Assembly (NCBI GenBank): GCA_003246205.1
Contig: QKBC01000025.1
Coordinates: forward strand, 62,001 to 126,000
From: Flavobacterium haoranii
Lineage (GTDB): Bacteria > Bacteroidota > Bacteroidia > Flavobacteriales > Flavobacteriaceae
Reading direction: 5' to 3'
DNA: 64,000 nt
The notes beneath the pieces were generated by a model. It did not search any database. It saw only the letters and a list, made by a program, of their open reading frames with translations, and had not been told where the DNA came from. This document shows, piece by piece, positions 11,112-21,390 of this stretch. The position numbers and the translations under genes are program-made. Every line of letters begins with the position of its first letter. Within the stretch, counting starts at the first letter, position 1.

Positions 11112-11145
11112 AAAAGCGGTTGGGACATCTCAACTGCTTTTTTTT
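11112..11145 (+). terminator. Intrinsic terminator-like hairpin after susB
   Basis: AAAAGCGGTTG, an 8-base loop, then CAACTGCTTTT, with one G-T pair and a run of eight or nine T. It stands only 13 bases before the next gene, so it probably reduces rather than blocks read-through into the amylase genes. Confidence 0.75.
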
Positions 11146-11157
11146 ATCAAAAATAAG

Positions 11158-13020
11158 ATGAAAACCAATCAGAAAAAATACCAAATGGGATTTTGGATAG
11201 CGACTCTTTTGATGCTGAGTTTTCAAAATTTGTCTGCCCAAATCGAAAAAATGGAGCCGCCTTTTTGGTACGAAGGAATGAATTATAATCAAGTTCAAAT
11301 TCTTTTCTACGGAAAAAACATAGCTCAAAATCAAGTTTCGGTTTCTAATAATGTAGTGATTACAAATGTAACCAAAACAGAAAATCCAAACTATGTATTT
11401 GTAACTGTCGATACAAAAAATATTACGAGTCAGACATTGCACTTTACCTTTAAAAACGGAAAAAAAGCGTTTGTTCAGGATTTTGAAATCAAAAAGAGAA
11501 AGCCTAATTCCGCTTTGCGTAAAAGTTTTGATTCGTCTGACGTAATCTATTTGTTAATGCCAGACCGATTTGCAAACGGAAATCCGGATAATGATTCGGT
11601 TAAAACATTACAGGAAAAAGGAAGCAGAAGTTTGCCAGGCGGAAGACATGGAGGCGATATTCAGGGAATTATCGATCATTTAGATTATGTGCAAGAATTA
11701 GGAGCAACAGCAATTTGGTCAACGCCGCTTTGTGAAGACAACGATAAAGGCTATTCGTATCATACTTATGGGCAATCAGATGTGTATAAAATTGATGCAC
11801 GTTACGGAACGAATGAAGATTACAAGCGTTTAGCAGCCGAAATGCACAAGCGTGACATGAAATTAATTATGGATTACGTGACCAATCACTGGGGGGCAGA
11901 ACATTGGATGTTTAAAGATATGCCAACGTATGATTGGTTTCATCAGTTTCCGGGTTATGCCCAAAGTAATTATCGCATGACGACACAATTCGATTCCAAT
12001 GCTTCTCAACGCGATGCTAAATATTGTATGGACGGATGGTTTGTGCCAAGTATGCCTGATTTGAATCAGTCGAATCCGTTAGTGTTGAATTACCTTATTC
12101 AAAATGCGATTTGGTGGATTGAATATGCTGATTTAGATGGTTTCCGTGTCGATACGTATTCGTATAACGACAAAGAAGGAATTGCTAAATGGACAAAAGC
12201 CATTACTGATGAATATCCATATTTTAATATTGTGGGTGAAGTTTGGATGCATGACCAAGCGCAAATGTCGTATTGGCAAAAAGATAGTCCGATTGCCAAA
12301 ATCCAAAGTTATAATTCGTATTTGCCAAGTGTAATGGATTTTACGTTACACGATGCTTTTGGTAATGTTTTTAATGAAGATAACGCAGGTTGGAATGATG
12401 GTGTAATCAAATTCTATGATAATTTTACCAATGACTTTTTATACGCTAATCCGAATAATTTATTGATTTTCTTGGAGAATCACGATACAGGTCGTTTCAA
12501 TCAAAATTACCAAAAGGATTTTAAAAAGTATCAGTTAGGAATGACGTTATTAGCAACTATGCGTGGGATTCCGCAATTGTATTATGGAACCGAAATAGCA
12601 ATGGCAGGCGATAAAGGAAAAGGTGATGCAGATATTCGTCAAGATTTTCCCGGCGGCTGGAAAGGCGATTCAAATAATGCGTTTACCAGTTCAGGACGAA
12701 CAGCAGAGCAGAAGCAGTTTTTCGACTTTATCAAAAAAGTATTGAATTGGAGAAAGAATAAAACAGTAATTCATTCCGGGAAATTAACACACTACATTCC
12801 GGAAAATAACGTGTATGTGTATTTCCGTCATAACGATAAAGAAAGTGTAATGGTGATATTGAATAATTCATTGGAAAATCAAAAAGTGAATTTGAATCGA
12901 TTCCAAGAAAATTTGAATGGATTTAAATCAGGTAAAGACGTTTTATCAGATAAAGTATTTCAATTAGAAAATGAAATTACCATTGAAGGAAAATCAAGTT
13001 TAATTTTAGAATTAAAATAA
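11158..13020 (+). CDS. susA: Neopullulanase/cyclomaltodextrinase-type GH13 enzyme, SusA-like
   Basis: 620 aa. A signal peptide (about 1-28, ending LSAQ) precedes an N-terminal Ig-like cyclomaltodextrinase domain (about 30-120), the GH13 barrel and a C-terminal sandwich. Catalytic residues are Asp332 (GFRVDTYSY), Glu361 (VGEVW) and Asp443 (ENHDTGRF). It is expected to cut maltooligosaccharides, pullulan or cyclodextrins in the periplasm, feeding the GH97 enzyme. It follows a terminator-like hairpin, so it may be expressed at a lower level than susB. Confidence 0.92.
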   Translation: MKTNQKKYQMGFWIATLLMLSFQNLSAQIEKMEPPFWYEGMNYNQVQILFYGKNIAQNQVSVSNNVVITNVTKTENPNYVFVTVDTKNITSQTLHFTFKNGKKAFVQDFEIKKRKPNSALRKSFDSSDVIYLLMPDRFANGNPDNDSVKTLQEKGSRSLPGGRHGGDIQGIIDHLDYVQELGATAIWSTPLCEDNDKGYSYHTYGQSDVYKIDARYGTNEDYKRLAAEMHKRDMKLIMDYVTNHWGAEHWMFKDMPTYDWFHQFPGYAQSNYRMTTQFDSNASQRDAKYCMDGWFVPSMPDLNQSNPLVLNYLIQNAIWWIEYADLDGFRVDTYSYNDKEGIAKWTKAITDEYPYFNIVGEVWMHDQAQMSYWQKDSPIAKIQSYNSYLPSVMDFTLHDAFGNVFNEDNAGWNDGVIKFYDNFTNDFLYANPNNLLIFLENHDTGRFNQNYQKDFKKYQLGMTLLATMRGIPQLYYGTEIAMAGDKGKGDADIRQDFPGGWKGDSNNAFTSSGRTAEQKQFFDFIKKVLNWRKNKTVIHSGKLTHYIPENNVYVYFRHNDKESVMVILNNSLENQKVNLNRFQENLNGFKSGKDVLSDKVFQLENEITIEGKSSLILELK

Positions 13021-13028
13021 TGATGCAT

Positions 13029-13085
13029 TGTCATTTCGAGCGTTAGCGAGAAACGCAAGTTCAGCGTAGCTAAATCTCATAAAGC
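13029..13085. repeat. Degenerate intergenic repeat of flavobacterial type
   Basis: The spacer between the two amylase genes contains TGTCATTTCGAGCG, then GCGAGAAA and later AAATCTCAT. From memory this resembles a short dispersed element (TGTCATTTCGAGCG...GAGAAATCTCAT) common in Flavobacterium genomes. Here about 25 extra bases split the two halves. No second copy is in this window, so repeat status rests on memory. Confidence 0.45.
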
Positions 13086-13111
13086 ATATTTTTTAAAATA
13101 ACTAAAGCACA

Positions 13112-14548
13112 ATGAAGAAAATAATTGTATCAGTTTTAACCATTCTGATTTTGTTTAGCTGTAAAAAAGAACAGCCAACAGAAATTCAACCCGAAGAACC
13201 GAAATTAGAAGCCATAAACGAAACAACAGCAGATAACGCTGTGATATATGAAGCTAATATTCGTCAATATTCACCAGAAGGAAAATTTAACGCGTTTACT
13301 AAAGATATTCCGCAGTTAAAAGAATTGGGCGTGAAGATTATTTGGGTAATGCCAATTTTTCCAATTTCTCAAACCAAAAGAAAAGCAACAGGTGGCGATG
13401 ATAGCAAATTTGCGTCTGAAATGCCAGAAGCGGAACAATACAAATATTTAGGGAGTTACTATGCTGTTACTGATTTCAAAAAAGTAAATCCTGAGTTTGG
13501 AACTATTGAAGATTTTAGAAATTTAGTCAAAACGGCTCATGAAAACGGGATGTATGTTATTTTGGATTGGGTTCCAAATCACACAGGATGGGATCATGTT
13601 TGGATAAAAGAACATCCGGAATTTTATACTCAAAATGAAAAAGGTGAAATCATAGACCCGATTAATCCGGAAACTGGTGAATCTTGGGGCTGGACAGATG
13701 TTGCCGATTTGAATTACGACAATAAAGAATTGCGAAAAGAAATGACTTCCGATATGTTGCATTGGATTAAAAACGAAAATATTGATGGTTTCCGTTGCGA
13801 TGTGGCAAGTAATGTTCCAACGGATTTTTGGCAAGAAGCCATTCCGCAGTTACGAAAAGAGAAAAACATTTTTATGTTAGCAGAAGCTTGGCAACCAGAG
13901 TTATTGAAAAAAGATTTGTTCGATATGTGTTATGCTTGGGACGGTCATCATTTGATGAATGATATTGCACAAGAGAAAAAGGCGGTTGCAGATTGGGATA
14001 AATACATGGAAAAAGTTTCCAAAGATTATGAAGCAAATGACATATTAATGAACTTTGTAGATAATCATGATGAAAATTCGTGGAATGGAACCATAAACTC
14101 AAGATTAGGTGAAGCTAGAGAAGCAATGGTAGCTTTGTCTTATTTGACTCCAGGAATGCCTTTAATTTATAGTGGAGATGAGTATGGATTAGATCATAGT
14201 TTGAAATTTTTTGAAAAAGATTCTATTCCTAAAACAAAAGGAAAAGAATGGGATTTGTTAGCTAAATTGGGAGAATTAAAAAAAGATAACTCAGCTTTAG
14301 CAGGAGGGAAACAAAAAGCTTCGTACAAAAGGATTTCAGCTTCCAATGATAATTCGGTTTTGGTTTTTGAAAGAGAAAAAGAAGGTAGGAAAGTCGTTTT
14401 TGTGGCCAATTTGACAAAGGAAGAGCAAAATGTTGTTTTCGAATTAGATCAAAAATATACGGATTACAATACCGGAAAACCATTTGAATTCCAAAAAGGG
14501 AAAGGGTTGAAATTACAACCTTGGCGGTATTACATTTTAGTAAATTAA
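13112..14548 (+). CDS. Lipoprotein alpha-amylase (GH13)
   Basis: 478 aa. A lipoprotein signal (ILILFSC, Cys17) is followed by a short acidic linker and a GH13 barrel. The catalytic set is Asp230 (GFRCDVASN), Glu258 (LAEAW) and Asp320 (VDNHDEN); NHT near residue 153 is the conserved substrate-binding region. A short C-terminal sandwich ends the protein. It is compact compared with SusG and lacks an evident inserted binding module. As a lipidated enzyme it may act on the outer membrane, either surface-exposed or facing the periplasm. It is the last gene before a strong terminator. Confidence 0.9.
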   Translation: MKKIIVSVLTILILFSCKKEQPTEIQPEEPKLEAINETTADNAVIYEANIRQYSPEGKFNAFTKDIPQLKELGVKIIWVMPIFPISQTKRKATGGDDSKFASEMPEAEQYKYLGSYYAVTDFKKVNPEFGTIEDFRNLVKTAHENGMYVILDWVPNHTGWDHVWIKEHPEFYTQNEKGEIIDPINPETGESWGWTDVADLNYDNKELRKEMTSDMLHWIKNENIDGFRCDVASNVPTDFWQEAIPQLRKEKNIFMLAEAWQPELLKKDLFDMCYAWDGHHLMNDIAQEKKAVADWDKYMEKVSKDYEANDILMNFVDNHDENSWNGTINSRLGEAREAMVALSYLTPGMPLIYSGDEYGLDHSLKFFEKDSIPKTKGKEWDLLAKLGELKKDNSALAGGKQKASYKRISASNDNSVLVFEREKEGRKVVFVANLTKEEQNVVFELDQKYTDYNTGKPFEFQKGKGLKLQPWRYYILVN

Positions 14549-14570
14549 AGATTAATTATGGTTAAAGAAT

Positions 14571-14602
14571 AAAGGCAATCCGGAAAGGATTGCCTTTATG
14601 TT
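14571..14602 (+). terminator. Rho-independent terminator closing the alpha-glucan operon
   Basis: AAAGGCAATCC, loop GGAAA, GGATTGCCTTT: a perfect 11-bp stem followed by ATGTTTT. It separates the sugar locus from the ribosomal cluster. Confidence 0.88.
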
Positions 14603-14636
14603 TTAGTAATCTTCTTGAAAATTAAAGATTTAAGAT

Positions 14637-14666
14637 TTGGATTATAAAAAATAATTTCTACCTTTG
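14637..14666 (+). promoter_or_regulatory. Promoter of the rpsL (str) operon
   Basis: TTG (14637-14639), 19 bases, TACCTTTG (14659-14666): an exact Bacteroidota promoter. A small perfect hairpin CCCTA-AAA-TAGGG (14671-14683) lies at the expected 5' end of the mRNA. Confidence 0.82.
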
Positions 14667-14715
14667 CATCCCCTAAAATAGGGTAGTTAAAACAAGTATT
14701 AATTTATTAGTAATT

Positions 14716-15096
14716 ATGCCAACAATTCAACAATTAGTAAGAACTGGAAGAGCCAAAATAACTAAGAAGAGTAAATCGGCTGCTTTAGATTCTTGTCCTC
14801 AAAGAAGAGGGGTTTGTACGCGTGTTTACACTACAACGCCAAAAAAACCAAACTCGGCAATGCGTAAAGTTGCCCGTGTTCGTTTAACAAATGGTAATGA
14901 GGTGAATGCATACATCCCGGGAGAAGGACACAATCTACAAGAGCACTCGATAGTATTAGTTAGAGGTGGAAGGGTAAAAGATTTACCAGGAGTTAGATAC
15001 CACATCGTGCGTGGTGCTTTGGATACAGCCGGAGTTAACGGTCGTTTACAAAGAAGATCTAAATATGGTGCTAAACGCCCTAAAGACAAAAAGTAA
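14716..15096 (+). CDS. rpsL: 30S ribosomal protein S12 (uS12)
   Basis: 126 aa, full length. It is part of the decoding centre. The loop [13 protein letters not shown] and the segment [10 protein letters not shown] carry the lysines whose substitution gives streptomycin resistance in other bacteria; both are wild type here. It is the first gene of the cluster, 49 bases after the promoter -7 box. Confidence 0.99.
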   Translation: MPTIQQLVRTGRAKITKKSKSAALDSCPQRRGVCTRVYTTTPKKPNSAMRKVARVRLTNGNEVNAYIPGEGHNLQEHSIVLVRGGRVKDLPGVRYHIVRGALDTAGVNGRLQRRSKYGAKRPKDKK

Positions 15097-15121
15097 TTTT
15101 AAAAACTTTTAAAGAAAAGAC

Positions 15122-15598
15122 ATGAGAAAAAGACAGGCCAAAAAAAGACCTCTTTTACCGGATCCGAAGTTTAACGATCAATTGGTGACTCGTTTTGTAA
15201 ACAACTTAATGTGGGATGGTAAGAAATCAGTTGCTTTTAAAGTATTTTATGATGCATTAGACATCGTTGAGTCTAAAAAGCAAGACGCAGAGAAAACGTC
15301 ATTAGAGATTTGGAAAGACGCTTTAACAAATGTTATGCCTCACGTAGAAGTTCGTTCTCGTCGTGTAGGTGGTGCTTCATTCCAAATTCCGATGCAAATT
15401 CGTCCGGATAGAAAAATTTCTATGGCGATGAAATGGTTAATTCTTTATGCTAGAAAAAGAAATGAGAAATCAATGGCTGGGAAATTAGCTTCTGAAATTT
15501 TGGCTGCGGCTAAAGAAGAAGGTGCTGCAGTTAAGAAAAGAATGGATACTCACAAAATGGCTGAGGCAAATAAAGCATTCTCTCACTTTAGATTTTAA
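15122..15598 (+). CDS. rpsG: 30S ribosomal protein S7 (uS7)
   Basis: 158 aa. It nucleates assembly of the 30S head and contacts E-site tRNA. It begins [15 protein letters not shown] and contains the conserved [16 protein letters not shown] and [14 protein letters not shown] segments. It lies 25 bases after rpsL and 23 before fusA, the classic str order. Confidence 0.99.
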   Translation: MRKRQAKKRPLLPDPKFNDQLVTRFVNNLMWDGKKSVAFKVFYDALDIVESKKQDAEKTSLEIWKDALTNVMPHVEVRSRRVGGASFQIPMQIRPDRKISMAMKWLILYARKRNEKSMAGKLASEILAAAKEEGAAVKKRMDTHKMAEANKAFSHFRF

Positions 15599-15621
15599 TT
15601 CATAAAGAACACAACAATAAA

Positions 15622-17757
15622 ATGGCAAGAGATTTAAAATATACTAGAAATATCGGTATTGCAGCTCACATTGATGCTGGTAAAACAACAACAACAGAGC
15701 GTATTTTGTTCTATACCGGTAAAACTCATAAAATTGGTGAGGTTCACGAAGGTGCTGCAACCATGGACTGGATGGAGCAAGAGGCTGAAAGAGGTATTAC
15801 AATTACTTCTGCGGCTACTACTTGTGAGTGGAATTTCCCAACTGAGCAAGGTAAACCTGTTGCAGATACTCACGAATATCATTTTAATATCATTGATACT
15901 CCGGGCCACGTTGACTTTACTGTTGAGGTGAATCGTTCGTTGCGTGTATTAGATGGTTTGGTGTTCTTGTTTTCTGCTGTTGATGGTGTAGAGCCTCAAT
16001 CGGAAACTAACTGGAGACTAGCTGATAATTATAAAGTGCCTCGTATGGGGTTTGTTAACAAAATGGACCGTCAAGGTTCAAACTTCTTAGCGGTTTGTCA
16101 GCAAGTTAAAGATATGTTGAAATCAAACGCATTGCCTTTAGTATTGCCTATTGGTGAAGAAGCTGATTTCAAAGGAGTGGTTGACTTGATTAAAAATCAA
16201 GCAATCATTTGGCACGATGAAACACAAGGTGCTACTTTTGATGTTGTTTCTATTCCTGAGGATATGATTGACGATGCAAAACAATATAGAGCGCAGTTAA
16301 TCGAAGAAGTTGCAGCATATGATGAAAACCTTTTAGAAAAATTCATGGAAGATGAAGATTCTATTACTGAGGAAGAAATCAACAATGCATTGAGAAGAGC
16401 AACTATCGATATGGCTATCATTCCTATGTTGTGTGGATCTTCATTCAAAAACAAAGGGGTTCAGTTCATGTTAGATGCGGTTTGTAAATTCTTACCTTCT
16501 CCGTTAGATAAAGAAGCTATTGAAGGAACAAATCCAGATACAGATGCTCCTGTTTTAAGAAGACCTTCTGTAAATGAACCTTTCTCGGCTTTAGCATTTA
16601 AAATTGCTACAGATCCTTATGTAGGACGTTTGGCATTCTTTCGTGCTTATTCAGGTCGTTTAGATGCAGGTTCTTATGTGTTGAACAATCGTTCAGGAAA
16701 CAAAGAGCGTATTTCTCGTATTTACCAAATGCATGCTAACAAGCAAAATGCAATTGAATATATTGAAGCTGGAGATATTGGGGCAGCTGTAGGATTTAAA
16801 GATATCAAAACTGGAGATACTTTATCAGATGAGAAACACCCAATCGTGTTAGAATCAATGGTATTCCCTGATCCGGTAATTGGTATCGCAGTTGAGCCTA
16901 AAACAAAAGCTGACGTTGATAAAATGGGTATGGCTTTAGCTAAATTAGCTGAAGAAGATCCTACTTTTACAGTAAGAACCGACCATGCTTCAGGACAAAC
17001 TATCATCTCTGGTATGGGTGAGCTTCACTTAGATATCATTGTTGACCGTATGAAACGTGAGTTTAAAGTTGAGGTTAACCAAGGTGAGCCACAAGTAGAG
17101 TATAAAGAAGCATTCACTAGAAAAGCTAACCATAGAGAGGTTTATAAAAAACAATCTGGTGGTCGTGGTAAATTTGGTGATATCGTATTCGAGATCGGGC
17201 CAGCTGATGAAGTTGACGGAAAAGTACCGGTAGGATTACAATTCGTTAATGAAGTAAAAGGGGGTAACGTACCGAAAGAATATATTCCGGCTGTAGAAAA
17301 AGGTTTCAAAGAAGCTATGAAATCAGGACCTTTAGCAGGTTATGAAGTAGATAGTTTAAAAGTAACTTTATTAGATGGTTCATTCCACCCGGTGGATTCA
17401 GATGCACTTTCTTTTGAATTGGCTGCTAAATTAGGTTATAAAGAATCAGCAAAAGCTGCTGGGGCTGTTATCCTTGAGCCAATTATGAAATTGGAAGTTC
17501 TAACTCCTGAAGAAAACATGGGGGATATTGTAGGTGACTTAAATAGAAGAAGAGGTCAAATCAATAGTATGGATGATAGAGCGGGTTCTAAAGTGGTTAA
17601 AGCTTCGGTTCCTCTTTCTGAAATGTTTGGTTATGTAACTACTTTAAGAACTTTGTCTTCTGGTAGAGCTACATCAACAATGGAATTCTCTCACTATGCT
17701 GAAACACCTTCTAATATTTCAGAAGAGGTTATTAAGAAAGCTAAAGGTAACGCTTAA
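15622..17757 (+). CDS. fusA: Elongation factor G
   Basis: 711 aa translocation GTPase. The P-loop [14 protein letters not shown] is at about 16-29, switch [11 protein letters not shown] near 93 and NKMD near 147. The GTPase insert and domains II-V follow, with [12 protein letters not shown] in domain IV and [13 protein letters not shown] near the end. Its place between rpsG and rpsJ supports the canonical translation EF-G rather than a paralogue. No tuf gene follows, which is usual in Bacteroidota. Confidence 0.99.
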   Translation: MARDLKYTRNIGIAAHIDAGKTTTTERILFYTGKTHKIGEVHEGAATMDWMEQEAERGITITSAATTCEWNFPTEQGKPVADTHEYHFNIIDTPGHVDFTVEVNRSLRVLDGLVFLFSAVDGVEPQSETNWRLADNYKVPRMGFVNKMDRQGSNFLAVCQQVKDMLKSNALPLVLPIGEEADFKGVVDLIKNQAIIWHDETQGATFDVVSIPEDMIDDAKQYRAQLIEEVAAYDENLLEKFMEDEDSITEEEINNALRRATIDMAIIPMLCGSSFKNKGVQFMLDAVCKFLPSPLDKEAIEGTNPDTDAPVLRRPSVNEPFSALAFKIATDPYVGRLAFFRAYSGRLDAGSYVLNNRSGNKERISRIYQMHANKQNAIEYIEAGDIGAAVGFKDIKTGDTLSDEKHPIVLESMVFPDPVIGIAVEPKTKADVDKMGMALAKLAEEDPTFTVRTDHASGQTIISGMGELHLDIIVDRMKREFKVEVNQGEPQVEYKEAFTRKANHREVYKKQSGGRGKFGDIVFEIGPADEVDGKVPVGLQFVNEVKGGNVPKEYIPAVEKGFKEAMKSGPLAGYEVDSLKVTLLDGSFHPVDSDALSFELAAKLGYKESAKAAGAVILEPIMKLEVLTPEENMGDIVGDLNRRRGQINSMDDRAGSKVVKASVPLSEMFGYVTTLRTLSSGRATSTMEFSHYAETPSNISEEVIKKAKGNA

Positions 17758-17768
17758 TTATTAAGAAA

Positions 17769-18074
17769 ATGAGTCAAAAAATCAGAATAAAATTAAAATC
17801 ATACGATCACAGTTTAGTAGACAAGTCTGCTGAAAAAATCGTAAAAACTGTAAAAAGTACAGGTGCGGTAGTGACAGGTCCTATTCCTTTGCCTACCAAT
17901 AAAAAGATTTTTACTGTATTACGTTCTCCACACGTAAACAAAAAATCAAGAGAGCAATTCGAATTAAGTTCTTATAAGAGATTGTTAGACATTTATTCAT
18001 CTTCATCTAAGACAATTGATGCTTTAATGAAGTTAGAATTGCCTAGTGGTGTTGAAGTAGAGATCAAAGTTTGA
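17769..18074 (+). CDS. rpsJ: 30S ribosomal protein S10 (uS10)
   Basis: 101 aa. Conserved segments [43 protein letters not shown]. In E. coli this protein also acts as NusE in antitermination. Here it belongs to the fusA transcript (11-base gap) and is cut off from rplC by a terminator-like hairpin and a new promoter. Confidence 0.99.
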   Translation: MSQKIRIKLKSYDHSLVDKSAEKIVKTVKSTGAVVTGPIPLPTNKKIFTVLRSPHVNKKSREQFELSSYKRLLDIYSSSSKTIDALMKLELPSGVEVEIKV

Positions 18075-18093
18075 TAGACTTTTAAATTTACAT

Positions 18094-18130
18094 AAAAAGC
18101 CGTCTGGACTATGTTCAGCGGTTTTTTTTA
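18094..18130 (+). terminator. Terminator-like hairpin after rpsJ
   Basis: An A-tract and GCCGTCTGG arm can pair with CAGCGG followed by eight T, with small bulges. It separates the str genes from the S10/spc block, although the bulged stem suggests partial read-through. Confidence 0.6.
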
Positions 18131-18191
18131 TATTTTAATATCAATTGATTAGTAGGTGTTTTCGTTATAAAAAATACTTAACTAATTAAAT

Positions 18192-18222
18192 TTGCGTGAA
18201 TTAAAATAAAATTATATATTTG
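18192..18222 (+). promoter_or_regulatory. Promoter of the rplC (S10/spc) operon
   Basis: TTG (18192-18194), 20 bases, TATATTTG (18215-18222). A possible imperfect hairpin, GCACCCTC with GAGTGTGC around AAAAAGGAG, forms the start of a leader of about 70 bases before rplC. Whether the leader binds a ribosomal protein is unknown. Confidence 0.8.
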
Positions 18223-18296
18223 CACCCTCAAAAAGGAGGAGTGTGCCTTTTTGTGAATGTTTTTTTAAAGAATTGTAAATTAATAAATTGTTAAAT

Positions 18297-18914
18297 ATGT
18301 CTGGGTTAATCGGAAGAAAAATTGGCATGACTAGCATTTTCGATGAAAATGGGAAAAATATCCCATGTACAGTTATCGAAGCAGGTCCATGCGTAGTTAC
18401 CCAAGTCAGAACCGCTGAGGTTGACGGGTATGAAGCTCTTCAACTTGGTTTCGATGACAAGACTGACAAGCATACAGTGAAAGCTGAAGAAGGTCACTTC
18501 AAAAAAGCAGGTACTGATGCTAAGAAGAAAGTCGTTGAATTCAAGTATTTTGAAGAAAAACACAATCTGGGAGATGTGTTAACTGTTGATTTATTCAACG
18601 AAGGTGAATTTGTAGATGTACAAGGTGTGTCTAAAGGTAAAGGTTTTCAAGGGGTTGTTAAACGTCACGGATTTGGTGGTGTTGGACAGTCAACTCACGG
18701 TCAACATAACCGTTTAAGAGCGCCAGGTTCTGTGGGTGCATCGTCTTACCCTTCAAGAGTGTTCAAAGGAATGCGTATGGCGGGTAGAACAGGAGGAGAA
18801 AATGTAACAGTTCAAAACCTTAGAGTTTTAAAAGTTGTGGCAGAGAAAAATCTTTTAGTAGTTAAAGGATGTGTTCCGGGACACAAAAACTCTTACGTAA
18901 TCATTCAGAAGTAA
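18297..18914 (+). CDS. rplC: 50S ribosomal protein L3 (uL3)
   Basis: 205 aa. The ORF track begins at a TTG three codons upstream; the ATG giving [15 protein letters not shown] is the family start. It contains the long central loop ([21 protein letters not shown]) that reaches the peptidyl-transferase centre. Its TAA shares one base with the rplD ATG, suggesting translational coupling. Confidence 0.98.
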   Translation: MSGLIGRKIGMTSIFDENGKNIPCTVIEAGPCVVTQVRTAEVDGYEALQLGFDDKTDKHTVKAEEGHFKKAGTDAKKKVVEFKYFEEKHNLGDVLTVDLFNEGEFVDVQGVSKGKGFQGVVKRHGFGGVGQSTHGQHNRLRAPGSVGASSYPSRVFKGMRMAGRTGGENVTVQNLRVLKVVAEKNLLVVKGCVPGHKNSYVIIQK

Positions 18915-19543
18915 TGGAAGTAAAAGTATTAGATATCAACGGAAAAGATACAGGTCGTAAAGTGCAACTTTCTGATTCTGTATTTGCAATTGAGCCTAAT
19001 AACCATGCTGTATACCTTGATGTTAAACAATATTTAGCAAATCAAAGACAAGGTACACATAAGTCTAAAGAGAGAGGTGAAATTGCTGGAAGTACTCGTA
19101 AAATTAAAAAACAAAAGGGTACAGGTACTGCTCGTGCAGGTAGTGTAAAATCTCCTGTATTTGTAGGTGGTGGTAGAATCTTTGGGCCAAAACCAAGAAA
19201 TTATTCATTCAAATTGAATAAAAACTTGAAAAGATTAGCTCGTAAATCTGCTTTATCTTTAAAAGCTCAGGAGTCTAATTTGGTGGTTGTGGAAGATTTT
19301 GCATTTGAAGCGCCAAGCACTAAAAATTTCATTAACGTATTGAAAGCTTTAGGGTTAGATAATAAAAAATCGTTATTCGTGTTGGGTGATACAAATAAAA
19401 ATGTATATTTGTCGTCACGTAATTTACAATCAACTTCTGTTGTAACTACTTCAGAATTAAACACTTATGCTGTTTTAAATGCTAAAAGTTTAGTTCTTAC
19501 TGAAGGTTCAGTTAGCGGAATTGAAGCTAATTTAAGTAAATAA
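18914..19543 (+). CDS. rplD: 50S ribosomal protein L4 (uL4)
   Basis: 209 aa. The track ORF carries 15 extra residues from inside rplC; the real start is the ATG overlapping the rplC stop ([11 protein letters not shown]). The extended loop reaching the exit tunnel is seen as [19 protein letters not shown]. In E. coli L4 represses its own operon; no equivalent leader can be proven here. Confidence 0.98.
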   Translation: MEVKVLDINGKDTGRKVQLSDSVFAIEPNNHAVYLDVKQYLANQRQGTHKSKERGEIAGSTRKIKKQKGTGTARAGSVKSPVFVGGGRIFGPKPRNYSFKLNKNLKRLARKSALSLKAQESNLVVVEDFAFEAPSTKNFINVLKALGLDNKKSLFVLGDTNKNVYLSSRNLQSTSVVTTSELNTYAVLNAKSLVLTEGSVSGIEANLSK

Positions 19544-19551
19544 TTAAGGTT

Positions 19552-19842
19552 ATGAGTATCATTATTAAACCGATTATAACTGAAAAAATAACCAAAGAAG
19601 GTGAAGTTTTTAACCGTTTTGGTTTTGTAGTTGAAAAAACTGCTAATAAAATTCAAATCAAAAATGCTGTTGAGGCTGCTTATGGTGTGAATGTAGTTGC
19701 GGTAAATACAATGAACTATAGAGCTGATAGAAGTGTTAAATATACCAAAAATGGTTTGATCAGTGGAAAAACAAATGCTTATAAAAAAGCAGTTGTTCAA
19801 GTTCAAGAAGGTGAAACAATAGATTTTTATAATAATATCTAA
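19552..19842 (+). CDS. rplW: 50S ribosomal protein L23 (uL23)
   Basis: 96 aa. It begins with the typical IIIKPITEKITKEGE and contains NKIQIKNAVEAAYGV. L23 lies at the tunnel exit and is the docking site for trigger factor and SRP. Gaps are 8 bases to rplD and 6 to rplB. Confidence 0.98.
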   Translation: MSIIIKPIITEKITKEGEVFNRFGFVVEKTANKIQIKNAVEAAYGVNVVAVNTMNYRADRSVKYTKNGLISGKTNAYKKAVVQVQEGETIDFYNNI

Positions 19843-19848
19843 TAGAAA

Positions 19849-20673
19849 ATGTCAGTTAGAAAATTAAAACCTATTACCCCGGGTCAGCGTTTTAGAGTTG
19901 TGAATAGCTTTGACACTATTACAACTGATAAGCCGGAAAAGTCATTGTTGGCTCCGAAAAAAAACTCTGGAGGTAGAAATAGTCAAGGAAAAATGACCAT
20001 GCGCTATACAGGTGGTGGTCATAAACAAAAGTATCGTATCATAGATTTTAAAAGAACTAAAGCTGGAGTTCCGGCTACTGTTAAAACTATTGAGTATGAT
20101 CCGAATCGTTCGGCTTTCATTTCATTGATTGCTTATGCTGATGGTGCTAAATCATACATCATTGCACAAAATGGTTTGCAAGTTGGACAAACTGTAGTAT
20201 CTGGTGAAGATGCAGCTCCGGAAATCGGAAATGCATTGCCTTTAAGTAAAATTCCTCTAGGTACTGTTATTTCTTGTATTGAGTTAAGACCTGGACAAGG
20301 TGCAGTGATTGCTCGTTCTGCGGGAACTTTTGCTCAATTGATGGCGAGAGATGGTAAATATGCAACAATAAAAATGCCTTCTGGTGAAACAAGATTAATT
20401 TTGTTGACTTGTATGGCAACTATTGGAGCGGTATCTAACTCAGACCACCAATTAGTAGTGTCAGGTAAAGCTGGTAGATCAAGATGGTTGGGTAGAAGAC
20501 CAAGAACTAGACCAGTAGCAATGAACCCTGTTGATCATCCAATGGGTGGTGGTGAAGGACGTTCTTCTGGAGGTCACCCACGTTCAAGAAAAGGTTTACC
20601 TGCTAAAGGTTATAGAACTCGTTCTAAGGTTAACCCGAGTAATAAGTATATTGTAGAACGTAGAAAGAAATAA
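19849..20673 (+). CDS. rplB: 50S ribosomal protein L2 (uL2)
   Basis: 274 aa, full length. The C-terminal [14 protein letters not shown] loop holds the conserved histidine near the peptidyl-transferase centre, followed by the basic tail [21 protein letters not shown]. It is needed for subunit association. Confidence 0.99.
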   Translation: MSVRKLKPITPGQRFRVVNSFDTITTDKPEKSLLAPKKNSGGRNSQGKMTMRYTGGGHKQKYRIIDFKRTKAGVPATVKTIEYDPNRSAFISLIAYADGAKSYIIAQNGLQVGQTVVSGEDAAPEIGNALPLSKIPLGTVISCIELRPGQGAVIARSAGTFAQLMARDGKYATIKMPSGETRLILLTCMATIGAVSNSDHQLVVSGKAGRSRWLGRRPRTRPVAMNPVDHPMGGGEGRSSGGHPRSRKGLPAKGYRTRSKVNPSNKYIVERRKK

Positions 20674-20683
20674 TTAGATAGAC

Positions 20684-20962
20684 ATGGCACGTTCATTAAA
20701 AAAAGGACCTTACGTACACTATAAATTAGAGAAAAAAGTTTTAGAAAACGTTGAGAAAGGTAATAAAGCAGTGATCAAAACTTGGTCAAGAGCTTCTATG
20801 ATAACACCTGACTTCGTTGGACAAACTATCGCAGTACATAATGGTCGTCAATTTGTTCCGGTTTATGTAACTGAGAACATGGTAGGTCATAAATTAGGAG
20901 AATTTTCGCCAACAAGATCATTCCGTGGTCACGCTGGTGCAAAAAATAAAGGTAAAAAATAA
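20684..20962 (+). CDS. rpsS: 30S ribosomal protein S19 (uS19)
   Basis: 92 aa head protein next to S13. Diagnostic segments are [29 protein letters not shown] and [14 protein letters not shown]. The usual L2-S19-L22 order is kept. Confidence 0.99.
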   Translation: MARSLKKGPYVHYKLEKKVLENVEKGNKAVIKTWSRASMITPDFVGQTIAVHNGRQFVPVYVTENMVGHKLGEFSPTRSFRGHAGAKNKGKK

Positions 20963-20971
20963 TAAGAAGCT

Positions 20972-21382
20972 ATGGGAGTTCGTAAAAAAGAAAGAGCAGA
21001 GCAGATTAAAGAAGCTAAAGCACAAGTGGCTTTTGCTAAATTAAATAACTGCCCTACTTCGCCAAGAAAAATGCGTTTAGTAGCTGATTTGGTAAGAGGT
21101 AAGAAAGTAGAATTAGCTCTTAATATATTAAGATTTAGTCAAAAAGAAGCTTCTAGAAAATTAGAAAAACTATTGTTATCAGCTATTGCTAACTGGCAGG
21201 CAAAAAATAGTGAAGCAAGTTTAGAAGAAGCAGGCTTATTTGTTAAAGAGATCCGTGTAGATGGTGGTATGATGTTGAAAAGACTTCGTCCGGCTCCACA
21301 AGGTCGCGCACACAGAATCAGAAAACGTTCTAACCACGTAACAATCGTGTTAGGAGAAAATAATAACACACAAAGTAATTAA
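20972..21382 (+). CDS. rplV: 50S ribosomal protein L22 (uL22)
   Basis: 136 aa. The core includes [20 protein letters not shown] and the tunnel-lining hairpin near [22 protein letters not shown]. It has a somewhat longer N-terminus (about 20 residues) than the E. coli protein, with an alternative internal start not favoured because the first ATG directly follows rpsS. Confidence 0.98.
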   Translation: MGVRKKERAEQIKEAKAQVAFAKLNNCPTSPRKMRLVADLVRGKKVELALNILRFSQKEASRKLEKLLLSAIANWQAKNSEASLEEAGLFVKEIRVDGGMMLKRLRPAPQGRAHRIRKRSNHVTIVLGENNNTQSN

Positions 21383-21390
21383 TAAACAGT

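Noticed and set aside
14671-14683. CCCTA-AAA-TAGGG hairpin as an rpsL operator
   Set aside because: Only five base pairs with a three-base loop at the likely mRNA 5' end; too short to claim regulation.
19465-19806. 113-aa minus-strand ORF over rplW
   Set aside because: Antisense to a conserved ribosomal protein; no support beyond an open frame.
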